Shown here one piece after another: positions 14,401-26,400 of a stretch of DNA of 64,000 bases. The notes beneath the pieces are model-generated. The model was given only the letters and a program-made list of their open reading frames with translations, was not told the origin of the DNA and did not search any database. How positions within the stretch are numbered: position 1 is the stretch's first letter; each line of letters starts with the position of its first letter. The stretch is from positions 40,688,287-40,752,286 of the forward strand of contig JAVDOI010000002.1 in NCBI GenBank assembly GCA_032191485.1, given 5' to 3'. This DNA comes from Leptoclinus maculatus. Taxonomy: Eukaryota; Chordata; Actinopteri; Perciformes; Stichaeidae. The translations under genes were made by a program, and so were the position numbers.

Positions 14401-17400
14401 ACCCCTACTGCAAAGGGATTCACTTGTAATTCTGCAGGCCTCGGGCCTCTCTTCTTACCTAGAGAGGCCCTGTCTCTAGGTAAGAAGGGAGGCTCGAGGC
14501 CTGCAGAATTACAAGTGAATCCCTTTGCAGTTTAAGTGAATGCGGACGATATTGTTGATTGTCATAGTCTTCAACCAATCAGATCTTTAGTTTGACATGT
14601 TGGGCGTATTCTTTGACGTGCCAGAGCCTTCTAGCTGGCCTACAAGTACGTCAGCATTAACGTGCGCCGTGATTGGTCAGTGGGCTAGCGTGACTGTTTT
14701 GAAGCTGAAGCAGCTTGCAGAAGTTAGTATTAGTAGTAACAGTTCAAGTTGAAAGATATGTAAGAAGTTTTTTACCTAGCTTTTGTTTTTTTAACACTCA
14801 ATGGCTGAAGGAGGAGAAACAGACTTCTGGAGAAGGACATTTCAGGAAAAGCTGGACAGGGTCAGTCAACCCCACAGCTAGCAGCCCTGTCTATCGTGTC
14901 GTTTTTATGATATGGTTAAAGTTGTTCCCTCTGATGTGAATAATATTTGAATGGCTCGTGTTCTTTAGTGTGCGGTGGAATACTGTTTTAGCGCTGCAGT
15001 GTTGCTGGATTGATGTGTCATGCTTTGTTGTCATATAAATATATGTGACTGGTTCTTGTGAGTTTGTTCTTGTCATTGTGTTCATTACATTGATTCTGAC
15101 TATATGCATCATTGTCCGTTAATTACGAAGCATCCCGTCATCGCAGGGTTAGGGTCGGACATTTGCTTCTCTGTTTGGGGTTTTGTTTTCTTTTACAAAG
15201 CAAGAATTATGGTCTGGAGAAATGGCGATTGTGTGGCGATTGCTTTAGCCCTGTTTGAATCAGTAGAGAACAGCTAAACGCTGTGGGGAGAGTGTAGCGT
15301 GTTTGTTTGCTATTGTTTTCCGCTAATCTAGTTTAGCGTCGCATGTAGAATGTTTTTCTTCCGGGGTCGGAGTGTCAGACAGCTGGTTGCCAGTTTGAGC
15401 AAAGTCCACCGAAAACATTATATTTCCCACAATTTAAGCTTCTGCATTTTCCAAATGCACTAGTATTATTGAAACGTATTGTTCGGTTCGTAAGCCTCGT
15501 ACCGAACGGTTTAATACGTGTATTGTTACACCCCTAGAAACAAATAATAACCGTAGCTGTGGCGCCATAATGAGGTTATTAGGAGATGGAACTGTAGTCG
15601 GACAGCACTGAAGGCCCAGGTATAAAATACATGGCCCGCCACTGGAATCCGGAAGTGCTCTGGAGGCTTGGCGAGCGATAGTGGTGTTGTGCTGAGAGTC
15701 TGTGAACAGTTTGTAAAGTTTTGCTTTTCTGTCGGACTGATGGAAGGGGAGATTGCGCTGGGTGAGTGTGTTTTTCAGTCAGGAGACTGTCCTCTCAGAA
15801 ATGTGGGATATATGGGGACTGTCAGAGTGTTGGCATGGTAGAGAAGGGTTGCGGTGGTTTCGACCATCGTTCGGGCGGCTGGAACTCGTAGGAGAGCGAG
15901 GTTTTGGGGTTTTTGTTCGGGAATCGCACGTCATGTGGAAACTGAGTCAAAGATAAAGTGAACAGGTTCGTTGTACTTAAATACTTTGTGCAGAGGAAAT
16001 GAGCTATGTTCGGGGCATGGTCCTTCTTCCCGAACTAACGGATAACATTACATTACAGTCATTCAGTCATTTAGAAAATGCTTTTATCCAAAGCGATTTA
16101 CAATTCAGATTCTATCTCATTCATATACCATAGGCACAGCTACAGGGGTTAAGTGTCTTGCTCAAGGACACATCGAAATGCGACTAGCCGGAGCTAGCCG
16201 GAGCCGGGGATCAAATCGCCGATCCTCTGATTGAAGGACGGCCCTGCTCTCCACTTAGCCTTTATAAAACTCAATTCATGAGCTTTTTAGGTGTCCAGGG
16301 ATGTTGAAACGTGGACGATACAAAGAAGATATCTTGTATTTAATTGCTTAAACACCATAGCTGTTTTGAGTTGTTCCGATTTGAAGGGCTGTTCACGTGA
16401 ATTTTCCCAGTAGGGAACACATTTTTGCGATTATTCCGTTACTATAAGAATCAAGCGAAAATACCTTATCTCGCAATGTTAATGAATGTGAAACCTACTA
16501 TAATGCGTGTACAAACAAACAGGAAAACTGAGCTGAAAATATAATCTCCTTTGAGGAGGTAACTGTATGTTGAAAAGATTGTGAAATACTTAGTAAGGTT
16601 TAAGCAAAAAAACTACTTAGCTAGGTTTAGCAAAGGCTGTGGTTTGGGTTAAAATAATTGTAGATTTACAGTTACGTGACAAATAAACCAACGTTGACTT
16701 CTCATTTCACATGGGGCATGAAAAATGGTCTCCTGGGTGAAAGACTGTTTTTTAATTTGAAAACAGTGATGTCAAGTTTAAAAAAACTGTCTCACTATGA
16801 AATGGCTAGTTTTGGGACTAACAACTTCACACATGAACAAAATGTAGCTCATTGGATCCACAAGAGTCTCAGCTGTCCAGTCATATACAATTTATCCAAT
16901 TCCACGACTGTTTAGGACCCGAGTATGGAGACACTTTTTGGAATAGGCGAAGATAACACAATTACTGCATGCAAAAAACTGCTTGTTATTTACTGCCTTA
17001 CTGGATGGGATTATTATAAAATGGGCATGTCTGTATGGGGGAGACTCGTGGGTACCCATAGAACCCATTTTCAGTCCCACATCTTGAGATGAGAAGTCAA
17101 GGAACCCCTTGACTTGACCACCTTCCCTCGCCAAAATGTTGCATAACTTTAGAAGGGGTTACCTTTCCTGACAAGCTAGCATTACACAGTTGGTACCAAT
17201 CGATTCCTTTTCCAGTTTCATATGATACGAGTATTTTCACTCTAGCCTGCCACAGCCAGAAAGACAGTATGTCGGCCGGGCACACCATCAGATTGCTAAC
17301 AAGTTCAATTTTAACATTAGACAGGCAACACAATACCATAAAATGACAATGTTACACATGCTGTATTAAATATGAATGCCCTTCTACTATTAAGAGTCTC

Positions 17401-20400
17401 TCCGGTAAACGGAGGCTGAATAAGCAACCTTCATGAGATGGTAATCAAACCGGTTAGGGCGGTGCAGGCCCATATAGGACCACAAACATCCCGCACCGCC
17501 TGTGTGCCTGTACTACATTCAACAAGCCAACTTCAAACTACATCCCAGCTGCTCGATTACTAGGGGCTAACACTGACAAGCTAGCGTTGGCAGTAGAATT
17601 AGCTGCTAATGGAAATCATTCCTTTTCAGCTTACCTTGGAACTGATTAGCTTAAATAAAATTCAATTTCTTCATAATTTCTTCATTATCCAAATCCAAAT
17701 ATGATAATTAAGATGATTACCACAGGCATTTAACAAATGTCTATCAATTAAATAAATGTATTTTATTGTGTGAAGCACTACATATTTGCAGTGGCGGGCC
17801 GTGCATTTTATACCCAGGCCTTCACTCCTGTCATGCAGCTGAAATACCACCTTATAACCACATGATGGCGCCACAGCTATTATTCGTTTCTAAGGCTGTA
17901 ATTATGTATGTACTCGTATTAAACCATTCGGTACGAGGCTTACAATACCTTTGAATAACTCTAGAGCATTTGGAACATGCAGAAGCTTAAATTCAGGAAA
18001 ATATAATGTTTTCTGTGCTCATGTAGGACAGTGGTTCTCAGCTGGTCTGGCTGTGGAACCCACCATCATTCAACACCATCAACGACAAGCCACGGCTGAT
18101 CCTTCTCTTTAGGAGACCATCTTATGATTTTACTTTCACAACCCAAACGCTAATCGTACTGCTCTGCAATCTCTTTCCTCGTCTCAGCCCCCTGCGTGTG
18201 TGGAAGAGTCAGGAAACTTGTCAGGCTGGCCATATTTGATTTGCTGAGCTGCAAGCCTCTGCTGTTAAGTTTCGTTTCACGATAGTCTTCAGTCGTTGAG
18301 TGTTCAAAAACAAAGCTAGGTCAAAAAATAAATAAACTACACCAAGCAAAACCCTACAAATGTTATAATTTCTTCCATATCTTTCAATTTGAACTCGTAC
18401 TACTCCAACTAAGCTCTGCTGGCAAGTTTCACTTTAGTCACGTGCTCGCCCACTGACCAATCACAGCACACCCTGGACTTCGCGGCAAAGCAGCACCTGG
18501 ACGTGTAACGATGACGGTGGAGTAGGCCGGCTGGTCTGGGGGTAGCGGCTGCTAACACTCAAGAATATGCCCAACATGTCAAACTAAAGATCTGATTGGT
18601 TGAACACGTCCCCATTCATTTTAAACGGCACATAGAAGCACTTTTGAGGCTGAAGGCCTGGGGGATCCGTGTACGCTTTAGTCATCTGTTTTACCGTTCA
18701 TTCGATAAAACGGAAATACGGAAATACCATGGTATTCTCGTTTTTCGTTTCAAACCAAAAAACGGGAAAACGGAAATGGGCGGTCGTATTTCCGTTTTGG
18801 TTCTAAATTCAAAAACGGAAAAACCACAGAACCAAAGTCGAATAACGAGCCGTATTTCGTTTTTGCAAATCCCTTTTTTGTTTTTTCCTTTAAAACGAGA
18901 CGCAGAGCACAACAGGTAACCCGGAAACAAGAATATTTCAAAATTAAAGTGAAGGCAATATAATGACCGTATGCAAGAAATAAATAAATAAATCTCGGCC
19001 GATGGGAGTGTGTTAGCATCAGTAGTTCACTACAGGGGCGGACTGGCCATCGGGGATACCGGGGAAATCCCCGGTAGGCCGACGGGGTTGGGATGGTCCA
19101 ATACCGGCCCACCTCCATCACCAACCGGCCCTCCCTCTGACATCGCCGGCCCCGACTATATTCTATGCTTCACGGAACACGTTAAATTTACTCTAATACC
19201 TAAATACCCAAAGTAAATAATCACTGACTGAGATTTATATTACTCCTCGCGATCTGTATTCACACTCATGGTTTCCATCTTCTTTACTCATCTAATCTCT
19301 TCCATCAGTCTAACTGCTCTGTCGTCACATATTATGCAGAGTGGGTTTGGTGCGTCAGAATAACTCCTGATATTTAATTAGACTCCTGATATTAGTTAAA
19401 TTAAGCTTTATTTTTCTTATAAGTTGTAGGCTCTTATTCTGTCTCCTTAGTGGGCTTTTCCCCTTTGCAAAGAAGCTCTACAAATGTTTTTGGGCTTAAT
19501 TAACGTATCACGCGACCGAGACAAGCATCTTGACATGTGTCAAGAGCCACAGGCGGATGAAATTGGGAGAGAATCCGGTCATTTTTCAAAATAAAACATC
19601 TATCAGGTGGTTGGGGACCACTGCTCTACCCTACTCAACACTTGCGGAAAAAAAACACGACCAATGCGTTGTAAATCACGTCACGTGATGCAGTTTAGCC
19701 AATCAAATAAGGGTATTCTGATTTCACCAGTGCGATGTACCCACACCGTGACACAGGGGGGAGAGACAAGGAAAGACATCACAGAGCAGAGCTCTTGTAA
19801 TTTCAGATGAGTAAGTTAAATATCTTTATGTCTTCAAAGAATCAAATTGCTATAAAGACCACAGTCCTTAACCTATACACTAAAAACACTGTGATAAAAA
19901 TGTCTGCTCCATGTGGTATTAACGTGCGATAAACTATGCATTAATGCGAGAGAAAAAATACCGAGTGGGCCGGTCTGACACAGTAACTCCCGGCCACTTT
20001 TTTCCCCGAGTCCGCCCCTGGTTGACTACATGCAGTTTAATATTCATTTATCTATAACCTCCTGGTCCATATACAGTAGAAAACTAATCATTCTCAATTC
20101 ATTGGTTAAAGCAGTTTAGTCTTATCTTTTCTGACAGACTTGTTCTTTTAAATGAACACCTTCTTCCCTATTAAGGTTTCTGTCTGGCTTTTATTGAACA
20201 GGACGTCCCTCTAACAATTACTATACTTGCAGTTTCTGCACTTACAACCTGTTTACTATGCCGACTCTGACAATTATCAGAGTAAGTTGAACCCAAAATG
20301 AATTAATTAACTTGTCTTTCCCATTCAGTACAACATAGAAGCACATATGACTACATATTGATAAATGATAGAAAAACACATTAAGGCTATCATCATTAAA

Positions 20401-23400
20401 TTTACACTAAATATATGAGATTACATGGAAAGAATATATCAATATCTGAGATCAAAACACTCTTAGCTCAATATAAGGAAAGAAATCATCAAAGAGAATG
20501 AAACTTAAATGAGGATAAATCATATTAATAAAAAGTCAATTACATTTTAAGATAGCACTTCCTATGTGGCTATAGATTACTGCACTGTTGTTGTTTTTGC
20601 ACAGTACCTTTTGAAAAGATGCCTGGAAGTCTGGAATGTGTCTGGGGACACTAGTTGTTGCACTATGACCATTCATTGCAATTATTGTGTTGTGCTATGC
20701 TCTATTGCACATGTTTTGTATGTCTCATGACATTTTGCTATTTTTCAAATATTTTAATAAAGAAGTTCATGTTTCAAGTACATGGAATCTTAGAAAATCC
20801 TTTTTTTTACCGTGGTATCGAAATTGGCATCGAGAATCGTGTTATTTTACTGGTATTGGCACCGACTACTGAATTATTATGTATGTCCAGTACTACAGTT
20901 GCCAACTCCAACTTGGCCGTTTTCTGTATTCCGTAGTTGTTGCTTTCTACATGATGCAAGACACCAATTAACACATAATTAGTTACAAATTTACAATTTA
21001 GAAGATTTGCTTAAAACATTGACTGTGTATCTTAACCATTTCCTTCTACAATCAAATAGAGGAAGGAAGAAATATTCTCCTTTCTGTGCTGTACACAATT
21101 AAGAAACATGAGGTCACATATCTTAAACTTGCCCAACTCAATGCTGCATCATTTGCTAGGGAACGTCAGCTTTATGTCCCAACTTTAACATGGGGCTTCA
21201 ATGGGCCATGTCCCTTTTCGGACACAAATACAATGTGGTGGTTGTTTGGACTACTTTGCATTGGGAATTAAAAGAGTAAAAGTGCCATTTATTCCAAAAG
21301 GGTTGCAAAACCAGGAATCCTGCGGGGGGCAATATTGTATAGGAAGTCGAAATGGAAGTCCAAATGGGGCGACTTGTGCCTTTCGGGTATAATTCATTGG
21401 AAACATAGAAATGGGTGGGGTTAAATCCCGAATGGGGCGCTTTATGCCTTTTGAGCACAACTTTCATTGGAAACATGGAAATGGGTGGGGCTAAGTCCCG
21501 AATGGAGCGCTTTATGCCTTTTGAGCACAACTTTCATTGGAAACATGGAAATGGGTGGGGCTAAGTGCCGAATGGGGCGCGTTATGCCTTTTGAGCACAA
21601 CTTTCATTGGAAACATGGAAATGGGTGGGGCTGTGTGCCGAATGGGGAGCTTTAAGCCTTTTGAGCACAACTTTCATTGGAAACATGGAAATGGGTGGGG
21701 CTAAGTGCCGAATGGGGCGCTTTATGCCTTTCGAGTGGAAAACATGGAAACGGATCAGCTATCACCGTACGACGCCACGTTTGACCGTGGACACCTCGGT
21801 TATGTTACCGGATGCGCAGTGATGACCCCGAATGGTCCCAAAAAGGCCAAATTAAGCACAAGGAAGCCGCTTTGCAGTTTTGAAAAGAAACATCAAAAAC
21901 TAAACAGGGTCAACTCTCCCAAATCAGGGTCAACTCTTCCAAATCAGGGTCAACTGTCCCAAATCTCCCATTGCCTTTTGGACCTGTTTTCCCATGAAAT
22001 GTCTTGTAAATTAAACGTAGTGGACAACAGAGGACACTCTTTAAGAATCAGTTGGATTTACATCAATACAATGTTCCTAAAATAAAGATAGCTTTCCCAA
22101 AGGTCTGCAGATTTCTTGCTTGGTATGCTGAATCAAGTCATCACAGGGAATGTATGATGCAAAATTCAGGCAGTTTCAACCTTTTTCTCAGATTTTATGT
22201 CCATTTTTATATAGTGCACCAATTACGACCTTTGACCTGTTTTTTGGCACCTTAACTTGGACCTACGACCTCTAAATTTCAGTAATTTCATCTCCACGAC
22301 CCTATCTTCATTTACAAAAAGGATTTAGTGTTCTATCTTACTTTAAAGTATTTTTAATTAATTAAAAGACTGTTAATGACGTATACATGTTTCTGTTGAT
22401 GTTGGGTCCTATAAAAACACTAATAAACGACTTGTTGTTATAAAAGTGACATATGTTGGACACAAGAGGACACTCTACTAGGATGCATTGGATTGAAGTC
22501 ATTAGCATGCTGCTAAAAGGAGATAGCTTTCCCAAGGGCCTGCAGACAAGCCACTCGATGTGCTGGTTCAAGTCATCAAATGGGAAGGTTTCATGCAACA
22601 TTCAGGCAATTTCAACTTTTTTCTGAGAAGTAATGACCATTTGAAGGAGGGACATATCGGTCATCATTTCCCATTAATTTATCCTATCAAAATTCCCCAT
22701 TCAAATGTAGGCTACGAACCCGTTACGCACAGAACCTGTTACGCGTGGAACCCGTTACGTGCAGAACCCGTTGCGCGTGGAACCCACGGAACCCGTTACG
22801 CGTGGAACTCGTTACGTATGGAATCCGTTACGTATGGAATCCGTGACGCACAGAACCCTTTACGCACAGAACCCGTTACGCGTGGAACCAGGTGGAACTC
22901 GTTACGTGTGGAATCCGTGACGCACAGAACCCGTTACGCACAGAACCTGTTACGCGCAGAACCCGTTGCGCGTGGAACCCACGGAACCCGTGGAACCTGT
23001 TAAGCGTGGAAGTCGTTATGTAGGGCATCCGTGATGCACAGAACCCGTTACGCACAGAACCTGTTACGCAGAGAACCCGTTATGCGAACAACCTGCGGAA
23101 CCCGTGGAACCTGTTACACGTGGAACCCGTTACGCGCAGAACCCGTTGCGCGTGGAACCCACGGAACCCGTGGAACCCGTTACGCATGGAACTCGTTACG
23201 TATGGAATCCGTGACGCACAGAACCGGTTATGCGTGGAACCCGTTACACTTGGAACTCGTTACGTATGGAATCCGTGATGCACAGAACCCATTACGCACA
23301 GAACCTGCGGAACCTGTTACTACATGTGGAACCCGTTACGCGCAGAACCCATTACGCACGGAACCCTAGGAACCTGTGGAACCTGTTACGCGTGGAACCC

Positions 23401-26400
23401 GTTACGTATGGAATCTGTTACGTATGGAATCTGTGACGCACAGAACCCGTTACGCACAGAACCCGTTACGCATGGAACCTGTTACGCATGGAATCCGTGA
23501 CGCACAGAACCGGTAATGCGTGGAACCCGTTACGCTTGGAACTCGTTAGGTATGGAATCCGTGCTGCACAGAACCCATTACGCACAGAACCTGCGGAACC
23601 TGTTACTACATGTGGAACCCGTTACACGCAGAACCCATTACGCACGGAACCTGTGGAACCCGTTACGCGTGGAACCCGTTACGCGTGGAACTCGTTACGT
23701 GTGGAATCCGTGACGCACAGAACCCGTTACGCGCAGAACCCATTGCGCGTGGAACCCACGGAACCCGTGGAACCTGTTACGCGTGGAACTCGTTATGTAG
23801 GGAATCCGTGATGCACAGAACCCGTTACGCACAGAACCTGTTACGCACAGAACCCGTTATGCGAACAACCTGCGTAACCCGTGGAACCTGTTACGCGTGG
23901 AACCCGTTACGCGTGGAACCCGTTACATGTGGAACTCTTTACGTGTGGAATCCGTGACGCACAAAACCCGTTACGCACAGAACCTGTTACGCGTGGAACC
24001 CGTTACGCGCAGAACCCGGTGCGGGCAGCACCCACGGAACCCGTGGAACCCGTTACGCGTGGAACTCGTTACGTATGGAATCCGTGACGCACAGAACCGG
24101 TTATGCGTGGAATCCGTTACGCTTGGAACTCGTTACGTATGGAATCCGTGATGCACAGAACCCGTTACGCACAGAACCTGCGGAACCTGTTACTACATGT
24201 GGAACCCGTTACGCGCAGAACCCGTTACGCGCAGAACCCATTACGCACGGAACCCTAGGAACCTGTGGAACCTGTTACGCGTGGAACCCGTTACGTATGG
24301 AATCCGTGACGCACAGAACCCGTAACGCACAGAACCCGTTACGCATGGAACCCGTTACGCGTGGAATCCGTTTTTGAAACCCATTCCGGTGGTTTAACTG
24401 TGCCAGCAACATGCTCACTCAACCAAGGGTCACACAAACATTGAGTGTAACATACATATTTATGCACAGGTCTTACACACACACACACACACACACTTAC
24501 AATCAAACACACATGATTGCCCTTAGTCTCTACCCCCCAAAATGTGTGATATGAGTCTGATCTACGAAGAACGTTCCCTGCTCTCCTTGGCAAACTACAG
24601 CAAAGTGCAATTAAATGGAGGCTGTTTCCCCTGCCAAATCAAAGATTGTTCTATTGGTGGCTGGAGGGTAAGTGGCAGCATATACTGTGTGTCATATTGA
24701 TGACTTTGGTGGTTACAATTTTTAATAAGTTAAAATGATATATAGGGACTAGGGGTGTCACGATACCAAAAATTCAGTAGTCGGTGCCAATACCAGTAAA
24801 ATAACACGATTCTCGATGCCAATTTCGATACCACGGTAAAAAAAAAAGGATTTTCTAAGATTCCATGTACTTGAACTTGAAACATTAACTTCTTTATTAA
24901 AATATTTGAAAAATAGCAAAATGTCATAAGACTTACAAAACATGTGCAATAGAGCATAGCACAACATAATAAAGTGCAATTAATGGTCATAGTGCAACAA
25001 CTAGTGTCCCCAGACACATTCCAGACTTCCAGGCATCTTTTCAAAAGGTACTGTGCAAAAACAACAACAGTGCAGTAATCTATAGCCACATAGGAAGTGC
25101 TATCTTAAAATGTAATTTACTTTTTATTAATATGATTTATCCTCATTTAAGTTTCATTCTCTTTGATGATTTCTTTCCTTATATTGAGCTAAGAGTGTTT
25201 TGATCTCAGATATCGATATAGTCTTTACATGTAATCTCATATATTTAGTGTAAATTTAATGATGATAGCCTTAATGTGTTTTTCTATCATTTATCAATAT
25301 GTAGTCATATGTGCTTCTATGTTGTACTGAATGGAAAAGACAAGTTAATTAATTCATTTTGGGTTCAACTTACTCTGATAATTGTCAGAGTCGGCATAGT
25401 AAACAGGTTGTAAGTGCAGAAACTGCAAGTATAGTAATTGTTAGAGGGACGTCCTGTTCAATAAAAGCCAGACAGAAACCTTAATAGGGAAGAAGGTGTT
25501 CATTTAAAAGAACAAGTCTGTCAGAAAAGATAAGACTAAACTGCTTTAACCAATGAATTGAGAATGATTAGTGTTCTACTGTATATGGACCAGGAGGTTA
25601 TAGATAAATGAATATTAAACTGCATGTAGTCAACTACTGTTGCTAACACACTTCCATCGGCCCAGAGTTATTTATTTATTAATTTCTTGCATACAGTCAT
25701 TATATTGCCTTCACTTTTATTTTGAAATATTCTTCTTTCCGGGTTACCTGTTGTGCTCTGCGTCTCGTTTTAAAGGAAAAAACAAAAAAGGGATTTGCAA
25801 AAACGAAATACGGCTCGTTATTTGACTTTGGTTCTGTGGTTTTTCCGTTTTTGAATTCAGAACCAAAAACGGAAATACGACCACCCATTTCCGTTTTCCC
25901 GTTTTTTGGGTTGAAACGAAAAATGAGAATACCATGGTATTTCCGTATTTTCGTTTTATCGAATGAACGGTAAAACATGACACGGACCCTGGGGGCCTCT
26001 GTTCTACTGAGAGACACAGAGGTGAAATCTGATTGGATAAAAGCTCTACTTAAAACAAGCTGCACTGGAAGCAGAGCAAGTGAGGAAGACAGTAGCTGTG
26101 CAATGAGAAAATAAGATAATGGGAACAATATTTTTATAAATTATAATAATTTAAAAAAAATATATTTTTTTTATTTTTTGTGATTCTGTTTAGGCCAGCA
26201 GAGAAGGTCTTGCAGGCCCTGACGGCCCGCCACTGTATATTTGTATGAAAAGTATTATACAAATTAAGATTGACATTATATACACACAAACACAGTCTAT
26301 ATGACAACAAGAAATACAGCAAATACGTGCTGAATAAATGGTAAAATGGTAATGGACTGTACTTGTTTAGTTCTTTTCTAGTCTTCCGACCACTCAAAGC

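Larger units (their letters stand above)
10390..16030 (-). mobile_element. DIRS-like tyrosine-recombinase retroelement, decayed and multiply interrupted
   Basis: Read on the minus strand from about 16.0 kb, it has a gag-like segment (15650s, continuing 14160-13850; LPEGQVVLHPLQTHL), then a reverse transcriptase (about 13380-13168 and 12008-11780; MISPLTSPPFP, KKRLIIDFSSTYGSTVPSI). Downstream, at about 11690-11320, is the N-terminal core-binding part of a tyrosine recombinase (TLTNFIAFAHSLLKIKSS). RT followed by a tyrosine recombinase is the DIRS/Ngaro order. Much of RNase H is missing and stops are present. Four younger insertions interrupt it: a solo LTR, a hAT relic, a SINE and a hAT copy. 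The outer limits are approximate. Confidence 0.72.
18665..25987. mobile_element. 7.3-kb foldback-type DNA transposon with 1.2-kb inverted arms
   Basis: Flanked by the perfect 8-bp duplication CCTGGGGG (18657-18664, 25988-25995), which restores the hAT host sequence when one copy is removed. The left arm is 18665-20874 (about 1214 bp once a hAT insertion is discounted). The right arm is 24772-25987 (1216 bp), the inverted and highly similar partner. The outer tips share TCCGTGT, and subterminal ACGGAAATACGG-like motifs repeat in both orientations. The 3.9-kb core holds two satellite arrays and no convincing gene. Long inverted ends with an 8-bp duplication suggest a Mutator-like, hAT or Zisupton-like mechanism; I cannot assign it. 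Confidence 0.88.
17789..26235 (-). mobile_element. hAT-family element, copy 3, split by a 7.3-kb foldback element
   Basis: The left end CAGTGGCGGGCCGTG begins at 17789 and the right end GGCCCGCCACTG finishes at 26235. The flanks CATATTTG (17781-17788) and TATATTTG (26236-26243) match in 7 of 8 bases. The two halves, 17789-18664 and 25988-26235, align with the beginning and end of the other copies. The intervening 7.3 kb is a separate later insertion with its own target duplication. Confidence 0.88.

Noticed and set aside
22560..24377. A series of overlapping open frames of repeated EPVTRGTRYAWNPLR-type peptides
   Set aside because: They arise in all three frames from a stop-free 16-bp minisatellite and have no start context or conservation signal; not treated as genes.
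20655..25089. Similar proteins predicted from 20655-20936 and, on the other strand, 24730-25089
   Set aside because: They are the two inverted arms of the foldback element read in matching frames. No known domain, and each arm also has stops close by.
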